Origin: Branchiostoma floridae
Taxonomy: Eukaryota > Chordata > Leptocardii > Amphioxiformes > Branchiostomatidae
NCBI RefSeq assembly: GCF_000003815.2
Contig: NC_049988.1
Span: 15,630,040 to 15,694,039 of the forward strand
DNA length: 64,000 nt
Reading direction: 5' to 3'
Positions within the stretch are counted from its first letter, which is position 1. The number at the start of each line of letters is the position of its first letter. A program made the position numbers and the translations under genes. Under the pieces are notes generated by a model. That model made no database searches. It was not told where the DNA came from and saw only the letters and a program-made list of their open reading frames with translations. Positions 1 to 11,847 of the stretch are shown here, one piece after another.

Positions 1-412
1 CTGTACGGTGTCTTACCTGGTCTGTACTGAAAGGAAATACACGTTACTGACCTGTACGGTGTCTTACCTGGTCTGTAATGAAAGGAAATACACGTTAATC
101 ACCTGTACGGTGTCTTACCTAGTCTGTAATCAAAGGAAATACACGTTACTTACCTGTACGGTGTCTTACCTAGTCTGTAGTCAAGGAAACACACCTTACT
201 CACCTGTACGGTGTATTACCTGGTCTGTAATCAAAGGAAATACACGTTACTTACCTGTACGGTGTCTTACCTAGTCTGTAGTCAAGGAAACACACCTTAC
301 TCACCTGTATGGTGTCTTACCTAGTCTGCTATAAAAGGAACACACACCTTACTTACCTGTACGGCGTCTTAACTGGCCTGTTATAAAAGAAAACACACCT
401 TACTTACCTGTA
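1..412. repeat. 51-bp minisatellite, about 8 copies
   Basis: The unit begins CTGTACGGTGTCTTACC and recurs at 1, 52, 103, 154, 204, 255, 305, 357 and 408, so the period is 50-52 bp. The left edge is cut by the window. Because 51 is a multiple of three, the first copies keep a reading frame open (8-274, 17-residue repeats), but one-base indels in later copies break it. I read this as a non-coding tandem repeat, not a repetitive protein. Confidence 0.9.
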
Positions 413-1939
413 TTGTTGTCATTTATTAAGAAGAGAAAAAACAATTTGTTTGTAAATGTTAATAAAGGTACATTTTACAATTGAAATTTTCTACGTCATA
501 ACTAAATGTTATAAAACATTTCCTTTCTGTACTCAGAAGAGCAGCCCGCTTGTGCCATGTTCCAACATTTTATTAGGCTATTGATAGCATGTGGTCACAT
601 TTTACTGCACACAAATAATGCAATTAATATTGTTTATGTGTCAACTTCTTGCAATACTTTAAAAATATTTAGGAAGTGAAATGAAATATATTTTTGTATT
701 TGAAATAAGTTTGTACACACTGTAACAGATACTCATCTAATCAAATCCTAATTGAAACAATGTTTCTGTGATAAATAAAGATAAGAAAAGTCCAGTTTGG
801 TGAAGAGTTATTATTATAATGTAAATAGTATTGTTAATAATAAATAGCTATGTTTTTCTAGTATTGGTTACCTGCCCCTAGTCAGGTTTATAACACTAAT
901 GTGTCTGAGCCTTTTGTACATTAATTGGGCACTGAGGTGAATCAATATCCATATTTGCACTAAGTTCCTCAAACCTGGGTAATAATAGCACAGAAAAAAG
1001 GACCACAATGTAAATATGAGTCAGATGATAGCACTATGAAATGAAAATCTTGTTCAGAATTCACTCTAAAATTGTTGTATGATTAGCTATGCTACAACAG
1101 TCCCTCCCGCGATACTTATAGAACAGTCCCGCAAGGAGGTCACATGACTAGTGCCCGCCATTTTGAATTGCTATAATAGTTAATGTATGGTAGTATCGGC
1201 GCCGTACATTTTGACCAAAAACAGGGACTTAAAATGCTTGTAAAGCACGGAAACTCCGTACACATCAATGGGTCACCATCTTGAACATGTTTGTGGCGGT
1301 AGGTTTAGGTGTCGTTGCGCGACGGCCGATATTTTTGTGGATATAGTGGGCATTCGCTAAAAAGACATTTTGCTGGGCGTTGCTAAAAAGACCATCGAGA
1401 ATCGAAAACTTTGATTTATGTCACTTCGGGTCAATGGATTGACTTGAAACTCAGGATTAATACATGGGAGCACAACGTGGACATATTCCAAGCAAAAAAA
1501 AATGAGATTCGTGCAGCGCGGACTTCTCTAGAGTGGGCGTTTGTGGGCATTCGCTAAAAAGACCCTCCCTCTGCCAAAGATACCTGCATGGTAAATATCT
1601 GTCGTTCTTTTGTTCCGTTATGCGCCTTGGAAGATTTTGACAAAAACGCCCCTGCAGTTCCAGAGTAAGCTGAAAGGGGGGCCCAAACATGCATCACTTC
1701 TCCCTCACATCACAAGCTATCGTTTGGACGCTTTCAAAAGGTTGCGCTCTTTTGTTTAAGATGCATGTTTATGCAACCCGAGGCGAACTTGAAAGTATGT
1801 AATAATCCATGTAATCTTCTGACCCAGACAATTATCGTGGGCGTAGAAAAACAAGGCAAAAAATATCTCGAGGGTTTCGTCAAATATCGCATTTTGGGTA
1901 AACATTAATACACGGTTGAGCGAGAAGAAGCTGCTTGCG
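413..1939. other. Upstream region of the ILEI-domain gene; no gene seen
   Basis: AT-rich to about 1080, then more CpG-rich up to the start codon at 1940, which fits a promoter and 5' UTR but shows no clear TATA box. A short phrase ending CGCTAAAAAGAC recurs near 1346 and 1544, with a weaker relative near 1371. The ORFs on either strand are short and look like chance. Confidence 0.5.
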
Positions 1940-4900
1940 ATGGACGAAGACGACCATGTATACGAAGAGGCCTGCACGGTTTACCCATCGAAGATACCGG
2001 CCGTCGACCCCCGCCCTGTCTGTTCTGAGACCGCCTGTTACACCCCAAGGATCGGTATGAGGGGTACTAGTCAGCCCCAAGTCTGGAGCAACACCGTGCG
2101 GAAGGCAATCCCCGTAATGACCATCATTCTGCTCAGCTGCTGTCTGCTGGGAACTTTTATCTTCCTAGGTGAGTATTGTGATCTTCAAAAAGACTTGGAA
2201 GACTAGAAAGGTAACATTTGCAAGCAAATACAGAATGTTTACCTTCATGGTCTAGTCTAAGATTTCAGCCTGGAAGGGTAAACTGATTTAGTTGCAGATG
2301 TTGGCACAGGATTAATTTTCATGATTTTTTATCTGTAGGTTTCTTAATGAACACAACGTCCAATTTTGTTCCAAGCCGGGTCTTTCACCATCATCTTATC
2401 TCATTCCCATAGCTACGTAGTCGCAGGGGCATTCTGTCTCCAAAAATTCTTCATTTCTGACGGTCGTCAACAGGGTTTACTCGACGATATTAGCGAGGGG
2501 GAAGGCGGTCGTCTGGGTGAGGGCCTAGGAAAATTTTTTCGCCTTGACGCCAAGGAGAACCTTCTTGGCTTGGCGAGAGAGAGCCATGGAAAAAATGGTT
2601 TCCTTTAAATTTAACAACAGGTATTCAGATGTTAGAAAATAAAGCTTGGAATCTCTCGGAAAATCCGACCTAGTGCAGAGCGCGCTCCGCGAAGTCGGCT
2701 CATAAATATACACAAATTTTGCAAAAATCTCCAGAAAATCAGCGGGTATTTGCGGACGGTGCTGACTTTAGATGCCAATTCATAACGCCCGCCGGTGGCA
2801 TGCGCAAGAGAGAAACGACCGGTCGGCGCCCCTCTCCCTATTGTTCTGGTCAGTCCTGTCGTGCTGACGTTTTTGTTGTCATTTCCCCTCTGATTAATTG
2901 TCAGTTATTGCTACCAAAGAAGTACAAAAAATCGAAAAATATGTAAATCTAAATGTGCATTAAAGATACTTTCAAACTAGTCTCCGGCAAGCCGCTCAGA
3001 CCTCACAAGCTTGCAATGCATTTTATATAGGGGCGGAGCCCCACATAAAACGTGAAAAATAAGTTTTCTTTTGATTTGTTTTTATCAACTGCTTATAAAA
3101 GTTTGACCGAATATAAATTTCTACCGATGTCAGGCATGCTGTAAGCGCGCTGCACTTTAGCGGCGGTAAAGCCACTTGTTGCATTGCATCCAGTGTAAAA
3201 ATTGACGACTTGTTGGTTGGTATACCAACTACTGTATACGGTAAATCGCACAAATTCACAGAAAAAACTGTTTAGCGTAATATTAATGGCAAAAATTACC
3301 ACACATCTATAATATTCGTAAACACGGCCCGCTGTTGCCGAGCATTCTCACGCCAGAAACTGATATGGCTACTAGTATTCTCTTTGTAGACTGAATGCGT
3401 TTGTTCACAAATTATTGCGTGAGCACAAAACTCAAACTCGTGACTTAACTCGATCGCGACACACCAGTGGAATCAAAAGACTGCTGTCGTACCACACACC
3501 ACGTGTGTTCTCGATTCAACGTAGCTCGAAAACAACATGGAATCTGATCAATGTTTGGATGGCTCAGAGACTTGAGACTTTGAGAGAGACTTTATTTGAA
3601 AATCCATTAGTGACGTGCCCTAGATAAGGTAAAACTGGCTCGTGTAGGTTGCCAAACAAATAAACTCAAGAAAACTATCCAAACAGAGACTTAAAATTGA
3701 CTCGATATATTTCATACAATTAACAATTAATAGTGGCATAGCCCTTTTATATATTACCTAGCCCTAGACACATTTGGATACTTTGGCGGTATTGACATAT
3801 TTACTTCACCAAACTAGCACTTTAGAATCATTATTTCGTACTTTCAGCGTTTAACGGTTAAAAAGAACGCACAAACCATAGGCGGTAGGCCATTGACTTT
3901 TTTGTTTATTTATTTATTTTGAAATCAGTATTTCTTTGTCGTATTGAAAATCAGACTCTAGATGTATGAACTCAAACAGTGTGTACTCGTTCCACATAGT
4001 ACTGTATACCTGGATACTATTGTTTGCGCATGGGCGATAGGCCATCGAGTTTTTGTCGAAATCACTGTTGCTTTCTTTTTACGTATACACTCAACCCACA
4101 CTGTATCGCCCATGCGCAAACGGACCACAAATCTGCACAGGATCGAGCCACTAACAGTTTCCGTCGGTAATTTTCGGTGATTTCGAACGCATTGAATCTG
4201 ACTCGCGCAAATTAATCGAAGCCTTATGCTATCAAGTGATGACGACATCTCCGGAGGCGTTCGGGACTCATCGGTCATGTTCGCGTGCTTCCGAAATTTT
4301 TTCCGAAAAAAGTGCGGCGCGGGCAGCACTCAGATTTTCAATGCGTTCTCACCACCCACCGACGTCGCATCTTTGCTCAATATGTAAAAATGACTTGAAA
4401 ATTGAATTTGAAAAAAAAACTTGAAAATTGAATTTGAAAAAAAAAAACACGAAAAAAATCGCATCGGGTGCCTTTAAAATTGCTATTTTCTCACCCTTTT
4501 TTGTTCCATAAAATCATTTTTTGTATCTTTTTGGGCCCAAATGACCAGGGTGCAGTGTCGCGTGTGCAGACCTACCAGTTTGCTAAATTTTAAGTTATCC
4601 CAAGGTCCTGTTGTGGAGATGTTCATATTCTTATTTGCTTGGAGAAGAAGAGGAAACTGAGCAAAAATAACAAGTTTCCCTTCCGTGAATATCACACCGG
4701 TTGGTTAAAAGTTCAACTCCTTCCCACACCAGATGATACAAAGGGCCGCGCCCATCTCTGTCTGTAGCCCTGGGCCACACAGCTTCTGCACTACAGCAGT
4801 GGAATAGCTTTCCTCCAGATGTAGTGCAATAACTACAACAGGAGGATAGCTAGTCCACTGATAGTGGTGTGTGTGTTCAACTACGATACTCTTTCCTTAG

Positions 4901-7900
4901 CTGAGTGCAAAGCAGAGACAGCAGCATGTACCATTTTTAAAGTCTTGGGCATGACTCGGCAGGGGGTTGATCTCACCACCTACCGAATGCAAGGTGAAAA
5001 CTCTACCCACTTAGTCATTGCACAATCACAGTGGTAGAGATCAAGCATTTAGTTTTCTTCTCTGGAACATGGCGCTGTTGTGTCTTTCTTTATACAGCGA
5101 TGAGAGCGTCCAGCCTTAAGCTGTCAGTCATTGAGCTAGACCGGAAGACAACCACTGCCACTGGTCTGTCGGACCTAAGGCTGTCCATCAGTGAGCTGGA
5201 CCAGAAGACGGAGATGATAACTGTCATGACTACTGATCTGACAAACGTCACTGCGTGGCTGAAACAGGTAAAAGACAAAATCCTAGCTGTAATAGAAAAC
5301 TTCACTATATTCTTACCTTGTCTCCACACAGCAATGCACCCACTGGTTGTGTAATAAGAATTCTCCTTCATCCTATATTCTACCAACCTGATGAAACTAT
5401 TTTCGGAAACAATGCACCAGTTGACAAATGCTTTCCATATAAATTGTCCTTACGTAGACCCAGGTATATTACTGTAAATACAGAAATATTCGCGGTGGTT
5501 TTATATTCGTGGTTTTCATGGTGACTGCTTCATCGCAGAATTTTTTGTTGTCTTTTTCCTACGTACACTATTGTCTAGGCGCTATATGTACGTACTGTAC
5601 ATTGTACAGAATGATATATCGGAAGCGCATGTTACGTAATCTCCAGACTCGAATTTTTCCATGCCGCTAAATCAAATCCCAGCGAACCTTTATGCATTTA
5701 CATTTCTAACAAATAGAGAATTTAAATCAGCCGCCCCTGAAACCTTAACGTCTATTCATTAATTTTAGAATCATAGCCCTTATACATGATATTTGATCTA
5801 CAGGCGGGAAAAGCTGAAGACTTTTCGGGAGGACTTGAGGAAAATGGAAGTGTTCTTCATGATGTTGCCGCCAGCTACAGGGCGGCCCATCTGGCCAACT
5901 CTGAGCCGCCGGCCACCATGCGGAATGAGAAGACACTGCAACAACTGGACGGGGCGGAAGACAACATGAGAACTACACTCTGTAAGAATAATTAGCCTCT
6001 GCCAGGCTCCACATGTCGCTTAAAAATAGTAGAAATTGTGCAGATAGACAGATAACATGACAGAGGAGTTAGCTGGTCCAAACGTACTGTTGGCGACATT
6101 GATCATGAGCTGTACTTTTTGGCCGGCTATCAATAAACTCCTCTGGTATGTTATCTGTCTATCTGTCCAATTTCTACAATTTTTTCCACCGACATGTGGA
6201 GCCTGGTAGAGACTTAAGAAGAATGTACATTCCGAGAAAAAACACACGAAAATCAATAAACTTTCATGCACAACAATTCTACAAGGTAAAAAGTACGGCA
6301 TATTTGCTATATAACAACTTTTCTGTGGCTCTGTTGAGTGAATGGAGTGCCCTTGTGTAGATGGCTTACGTTAACATTTGCAGTAGAAAGTCGTAATTCC
6401 TAAGCACTAATAATAATAATAAATTTGTGTGTGTGTCCGTCTGTCTGTCTGTCTGTCTGTCTGTCTGCCTGCCTGCCTGTCTGTCTGTCTGTCTGTCTGT
6501 CTGTGAACAACATTACTTGAGAAGCCTGAGATGAATCCTGCTGATATTTGGTAGCGGCTTTTTTGCGGCTGCAGGGACCGATTTTGTTCCAAAGTTAATG
6601 TAGGGGAGAATAATAGGCAAGAACGTGTGGATGGATCGTAATGGTTTTTGGTATGTAGATAGCCTAAATGATGACGTACATAATTATACAAACAAACAAA
6701 CACACTGATCATGCAACCGGCAGCTAATTTGCATGATCAATAAGGAAAGTTTATAAATCCACTGCATTCCATGACAGGACTCTCAAACATGATATTTTCG
6801 TTGTTTCACAGCTACAAAAGGTTTCACTGTGAGGGCACAGTCGTCTGGATGGTACGATCCGGGTTTCCTGGATGGCGGCTACGGAGGCAGCACTCACATC
6901 TTCATCAACGGACAGAAGAACAAAATTGATCAAGGCTGTGAGTATTTTTTTTTACTTAATAGTCACCACGTAAAAAGACCTGAAGGTCACTCAAGGTTAC
7001 GGGTTACATTGTAACTGTAACAGCATCTCTTCGCCCTAGGTCAGAAACATCATGATTGAGACCAGCCCAATTTCTCACTATGAGTGTAGGGCTGCTCGGG
7101 AGATTCCCTACCCCATTTGGGCCGGAATGGTTTGATCCACTCACACCGCACCATCGCACGTGTGGGGGTTCTTTAAAGTGCATGGGGTGTGACTCTCCCC
7201 ATACACGGGACCTCCATTTAACGTCCTATCCGAGGGACGGCCCTAGCCGAAGCTAGGTACTCATTTTCACCTGAGTAAAGTGAGGAAAGCCGTGTAAAGT
7301 GCCTTTCCCAAGGGCACAAGATCGGTGACACGGCAGCCGGATTCGAAGCCGAGACCTCTCGGTTCCGAGCCTAACACGCTACCACTGCGCTACGCGGTCC
7401 CACTTAAAGTATACGTCAATGGAATTGTTGCCCTCGTTGTGATTCCAGGGTTGGACAAGTTTTCTAAAATTCACTTGTCATATCGGGCAATCACATAAAG
7501 AATTTACTTGCCCGAACCAGTTTTTTACTTGCCCCAAATTTAAATGTCACTTTTATATGTATTTTCACTTCCAGCAATGGAATTCTTATTAATGCCTCTA
7601 TTTTTCTATGTTGACCATTGCTTGATATCATGACTGCAAAAAGTAACAAGTATATGAAAGTCTCACTCAATTGAAAAATTTAACTTGTCCGATCGGACAA
7701 GTGGGGTAGGTAGGACATGGACTTGCCCGATCAGCACTTTCACTTGCCTTGGACAATAGGGCTAGTGGATTTATCCAACCCTTGATTCCAAGTATAGCAC
7801 CTCGATGGAGAGGCTTTCTTATTTCTGATCGTTGGTACAGCATATATGTTACCTTTGAATTGAAATGAATTAATTCCTGTTTGGCTGCTCATTATGTTAT

Positions 7901-9093
7901 AGTAACATAACAAAGTAGAGTTTCCTACCATTTCTTTACAAAGTAAGTCATCAAGCCTTTAGAATTAATCCACCCCAGATAGGAAACCTTCCAGTCACCA
8001 TTGTTGTTTGTACCAGGTGCGACTTTTTTGAGATAGGTTTCAGAAACTCAGCCTTCTACAGCTATATTTTGCACTTCCCAAACATAAATAAAACAAATAA
8101 GGAATATGCGGCAAAGTGGTTGTACAATGTACCGTTAGGTCACCTATATCCTTGGGGTAACCTATATCCGTTGTTTTTAAAAATGGGGTATTTTGTGATC
8201 GTCAAGTCGAAAGACGGTAGTTTTACACTGCATTATTTTGAAAATATTTCAATTTGGAAACCACGTCCGTTGACCTGAAATCCATAGATACACAGTTTCT
8301 AAAACAATAAATTTTGGCTGCCCCATGGATAAATGTGTCCAAAAAAAGCGTTATCGTTATTCACATGAAGGTTTTGTCCTCGAGAACATCTTCAATTTGG
8401 GGGGCCAAAATCGTACATTCACAATTTCGTTGCACTGACAATTTCCTCTATCCTACCGATAAAGAAACTAAGAATTAGGCCACAGCAATTAAATTTTATG
8501 GATGACATTACCGCGCACATTAGTTTTTGCCTGATTTGAAAAAAAAAACAAGAAAATCAATATGCCGCAAATTGACAAATATGTCTTAAACGTCTTGCAA
8601 TTACTTGTGTTTTATGGCATGTGTATACAGTCTATAAGGTGTTCCATCACATATGTATATCCAACATAATTGCTACCCGTGCTGGTATGACAAGGACAGG
8701 TAATGATGTTCAATATAGGAATAAAAGATCTGTTGCTTATGTTTTGTCACCTCGATTATTGTTTTGTAAGGTTTATGATCTCAAAATTTGAAAATGTAGG
8801 AATCTTGTTTTTTTCGCTCTATCTCACTAAATTTGCAGTCTCTGGAGGATGTCATCCATGAAATTCACTTGCTGTGGCCTTACGTAAAAAATGCACAAAG
8901 AGTATTCAGCATTCATTTCTGTTATGACGTTTAGTACTGCGTGGCCATCAGGTGTTCATTCTGAACGAGCGGACCGGAGACGTTGAAGACAAGGCTGCGT
9001 TCGACACCTGGCGGCGTGGAGCTCGAGGCGGCTTTGGAGCGGCAAGACAAATGACCACGTTTCTGGAAGGCGTGACAGAGGTAATCATAGTCA

Positions 9094-9125
<32 letters not shown>

Positions 9126-11847
9126 TTGTTACACGTATCATTTGATGTACGATTTTCGTATCAATAATCATTATGTAACAAACATTAAACAAATTGATAT
9201 AATAATGTTACTATTTGTTACAGTTTGCTTTCTTTTTTATTCTCTGATCGGTAATGTTAAGCCATCTTGATTCGAACTGGACAAACACAGCTTGAAGTTT
9301 TTTTCTGCTGGCAGATGCATTGAATTTGGAATCACAAAGTTATGGCTATAGTACCCCAAAACACGCAGAACAGCTTTGGTGTTCTATACGTAATAGATAT
9401 ATCTAAACATTCATGTAAGACAGAACATACTGGGTCTCAAGTCTTTCAGGCATCATGATATAACGTTATATATATATAATTATATAACGTCTAACATTAG
9501 TATTTTGTTTGTGATTGTCGTTTCTGAAAACGTGTAAAACGTATCAATGATAAGAATGTCTAAAATAAACAATAATTGAAACTTTTTGATGATGTTCCGG
9601 CATGTAGTACTTTCATATCTCTTTCATTTCGCTACAGGGACGGATCATGGTAATCACTGTCCATGACACTGGCGAGACCCCAGTCAATCTGGCACGGTAC
9701 GGATCGACAATTACACACCCAGGTGAAGTTACCTGTCATCTCTTCTTTTTTTCATTACCCCCATGAGGATGGAGGTACTGGTTTGAGTGTGGATGATGTA
9801 TGGGGTTATATCCCAAGAACTGCTGTAATTATTTTGGGTTGGTGCCGTGATCCCGACGGTGAAAGTCGATTTTGGGCCTCCTGGTTGTTGGCCTTGGTAC
9901 TGCAGCAGTAATTTGTTTGCAAACCTATAGTCCTGGACGTGGTGTGTTGTTGACTTCTCGGTGGTAGTTAGGTGTTGAAATAGGGGTGAAGCCGTGTAAA
10001 TTCGGTACTCTTAGCTGGTTGTGTGGATATACAGGGTTGGTTTTGTTCGCGTATCCGGTCGAATGTCTTGTGAGGGTTAGGGGTTAGGGGTTAGGGTTAG
10101 GGGTTAGGGGTAAGGGTTAGGGGTTAGGGGTTAGGGTTAGGGTTAGGGGTTAGGGGTTAGGGCTAGGGTTAAGGTTAGGGTTAGGGGTTAGGGGTTAGTG
10201 GTTAGGGTTAGGGCTAGGGCTAGGGTTAGGGCTAGGGTTAGGGCTAGGGCTAGGGCTAGGGTTAGGGTTAGGGCTAGGGCTAGGGCTAGGGCTAGGGCTA
10301 GGGCTAGGGCTAGGGCTAGGGCTAGGGCTAGGGCTAGGGCTAGGGCTAGGGCTAGGGTTAGGATAGGTGCTGTGAACCCGATGACTTGTCTGCTTTTAAA
10401 TTCTCTTCTAGACGTTGCAAAAATGAATGATTTGGCCAAAATAAATAAGATTTTCACTTTTATTTCTCCCTATGGAATGTTCTGCACAATTTCAATGTAA
10501 CAAATATTGTTTTATATATTTATGTTATCCATTAGGTTTATCCAAGATAAGCCTTGCCAGTATTATGCAGTGGTAATTGTCAAGTATCTGAGGGATTGAA
10601 TATGTTTTAAACATCCCATGACAGGGACGAGGGAATCCTACGCCATGATTACCCAGAAGGGAGAGACTCCATCTTGGTTTGTGGAGAAAAAGAGTGCTAG
10701 AGGTGCAGGACCGACTATTGTTGAGGCGTTTATACCAACAGGTAAAAGAAAACGCCTTTTTTTTTTAAATAATTTTAGATGTTGATATTTGCCAAAAATG
10801 TAACAATTCAGTTCCCAGAATGATTGTTCGGTAGGTCAAACCAGATAACCAGGCCCTCTGATCGATCACGTTAGATATTGGAGGCTGTGTGAGGAATTTA
10901 TGCCTGTCGCCAGATTCGGTAACAAACGTTACCACCATGAGTACGATGGTTGCCACGGTTATATTATCCAAGTATAAGACTAGAAATTACCGTTTTTGTG
11001 ACGCTGTACAGTTTTTCTGGCTTTCTAAAGAAACAAGAAAGGGTTGTTCACTGTCATTTGTATCCCACCTTGCTTAACGAAATGTTGTACAGAAATGACT
11101 GTAACAAACGTTACCATTGTTCGATGCTGTCTAAGCTTTCTATTTGACCTGGTGTAAAAAAGATGCTCACTTTTTAAATGTTCCTAGGGGCGTCCACTTA
11201 TACCTAAATGGTGTAGTCAATAAGGTGAGTCCTTTCGAAGAAAACAGGGTAAAGTCTACTGTTGTAACAAACGTTACCGGTAACGTTTGTTACCTGCCCT
11301 GTAATGCATTACCAATGGGACCGAAAATAATAAGTTGCCATTTTTTGGCTGTTGTTGAAAGAGGAATTGTCCTTAACAACCACGTAGTTTTCACTGAAAA
11401 TAAAGCCGCCGATTTATTTTTCGTTCCAAAAAAATGCCATTTTCGACATTTCAATGAGAACGAGTGTGTAGCGAAATGGACCATTGGTTTGAGTATCGTC
11501 CATTCACTTGTTTTCACATACTGACTTAGGTCCAGGCTGAGGTCCGGACCTGGACCTCTGGACCTAAATTTTCTGTACCGGTACCCACCCCTACACACAA
11601 GCGGGTATTCAATGTTGTAACTGCAAAAGGTGAAGGCTCACAATCTTTCATGGATGTATGAGATCTTCAAACCCTTGTTTTTGGTTGTTTTGCAAATTTC
11701 AACTGTGTGTTATGTTACTAATAATAGTGATCTTATCTTAAACAATACTTTTCCATCCGAAAAATCAATTGTAAGTTAGATTTTGTCGCAAGTAGCTGAT
11801 GTTTCTCTATGTCCTGTGTCTTAGAAGACCAGTACAACATGGCCTAA
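1940..11847 (+). CDS. Type II membrane protein with stem and ILEI/PANDER domain
   Basis: Eight coding exons join in frame to about 357 residues: 1940-2168, 5098-5267, 5804-5981, 6812-6937, 8935-9080, 9638-9722, 10625-10741, 11825-11847. Seen: no signal peptide; an acidic, proline-containing N-terminal tail of about 58 residues; basic NTVRK just before a hydrophobic helix at residues 58-76 (N-terminus cytosolic); a polar stem with a 20-residue repeat (LKLSVIELD / LRLSISELD); then a domain with HIFINGQ, GHQVFILNERTG, AFDTW, GRIMVITVHDTG, ESYAMITQKG and SWFVEKKSARG. That order matches the ILEI/PANDER fold of FAM3 proteins and of the POMGNT1 stem, where it binds carbohydrate. No glycosyltransferase domain follows. 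The start is the first ATG before the helix; an upstream in-frame TTG was rejected. The exon at 8935 was chosen over an AG at 8949 because only it keeps phase. The short last exon (EDQYNMA, stop) has a good pyrimidine tract but is the least certain. Ligand unknown; Golgi or cell surface is inference. Confidence 0.8.
4708..5035 (-). mobile_element. tRNA-derived SINE (same family as 24030-24265)
   Basis: The minus strand reads GCAATGACTAAGTGGGTAGAG (A box) and GGTGAGATCAACCCCC (B box), then AGACTTTAAAAATGG and the shared body. Its head ends about 63 bp before the exon starting at 5098. Confidence 0.7.
5995..6213. mobile_element. Fold-back MITE, Harbinger-like, TTA target duplication
   Basis: Long inverted arms (CCAGGCTCCACATGTCG at the left, its complement at the right, and a second paired block around AGATAGACAGATAACAT) enclose a short loop. 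The element is flanked by TTA at 5992-5994 and 6214-6216, the target duplication typical of PIF/Harbinger transposons. It begins 14 bases after the exon ending at 5981. Confidence 0.75.
6418..6505. repeat. CTGT/CTGC tetranucleotide microsatellite
   Basis: A short GT run is followed by about 17 tandem CTGT units with a small block of CTGC in the middle. It lies in the intron between exons ending at 5981 and starting at 6812. Sequence just after it (6506-6680, CATTACTTGAGAAGCCTGA) resembles 63901-63960 and is probably a dispersed repeat tail. Confidence 0.9.
6948..7401 (-). mobile_element. tRNA-derived SINE
   Basis: On the minus strand the head (about 7401 to 7325) is tRNA-like: an A box in GTAGCGCAGTGGTAGCG and a B box in GGCTTCGAATCCGG. 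The body contains the phrase AAGGCACTTTACACGGC and the tail ends in a run of A next to 6948. A second, 5'-truncated copy of the tail half is at 22042-22190. The A-rich end lies 11 bases after the donor of the exon ending at 6937. It may be the known amphioxus SINE family, but I cannot confirm that. Confidence 0.75.
7448..7782. mobile_element. Non-autonomous hAT-like element, 8-bp target duplication
   Basis: Ends are GGGTTGGACAAG and its partly diverged complement (TTATCCAACCCT). The 8-bp direct repeat TGATTCCA flanks both sides (7440-7447 and 7783-7790). An 8-bp duplication with AGGG-type ends is the hAT pattern. No transposase reading frame is present; the interior carries further ACTTGCC/GGACAAG inverted repeats. 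Confidence 0.75.
8131..8345. mobile_element. MITE of the GTAACCTATATCCGTTG family
   Basis: Contains GGGGTAACCTATATCCG near the left end, an internal GTCAAGTCGAAAGACGG and a mirrored GTCCGTTGACCTGAAAT segment. Related copies are at 21830-22018, 25054-25272, 45326-45464 and 51928-52110. The best copies begin near GCTAGTTCACC and end GGTGAACTAGC. Confidence 0.6.
8478..8879. mobile_element. Harbinger-like MITE, TTA target duplication
   Basis: TIRs of about 30 bp (GGCCACAGCAA at the outer end, ATGGATGACAT at the inner end) are inverted across 402 bp. TTA flanks both ends (8475-8477 and 8880-8882), the PIF/Harbinger target. No ORF. It ends 55 bp before the exon that starts at 8935. Confidence 0.75.
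9098..9127. repeat. TATG microsatellite
   Basis: About six tandem TATG units just after the exon ending at 9080. Confidence 0.85.
10073..10363. repeat. Interstitial telomere-like array, TTAGGG then GCTAGG
   Basis: The first part (to about 10260) mixes TTAGGG and TTAGGGG units; the second part is nearly pure six-base GCTAGG units. The G-rich strand is the plus strand throughout. The long ORFs on both strands here (alternating Ala/Arg or Leu/Ala) are artefacts of the hexamer period. It lies in the intron between the exons ending at 9722 and starting at 10625. Confidence 0.95.
11264..11293. repeat. Perfect 30-bp palindrome
   Basis: GTAACAAACGTTACC is followed directly by its own reverse complement. 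The same 15-mer also stands alone at 10919-10933 and 11101-11115. All three are in the last intron of the ILEI-domain gene. Confidence 0.9.
11470..11597. mobile_element. Partial hAT-like element (same family as 17433-17867)
   Basis: Shares CGAAATGGACCATTG, the GTATCGTCCATTCAC phrase, the GGTCCAGG-rich block and the end GTACCGGTACCC with the complete copy in ACLY. I could not find a convincing left end, so this looks truncated. Confidence 0.65.

Noticed and set aside
8-274. 88-codon repetitive ORF
   Set aside because: It is the 51-bp minisatellite; one-base indels in later units break the frame and there is no other coding sign.
1916-1939. Upstream TTG extension of the ILEI gene
   Set aside because: The first ATG is at 1940, with the membrane helix following at a normal distance; a TTG start is not expected in an animal gene.
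2366-2608. 80-codon ORF in the first intron of the ILEI gene
   Set aside because: GC-rich but with no splice sites in a phase compatible with the flanking exons and no recognisable domain.
10188-10500. Long Arg/Ala and Leu/Ala ORFs on both strands
   Set aside because: They come from the hexamer telomere-like array, which is open in several frames.
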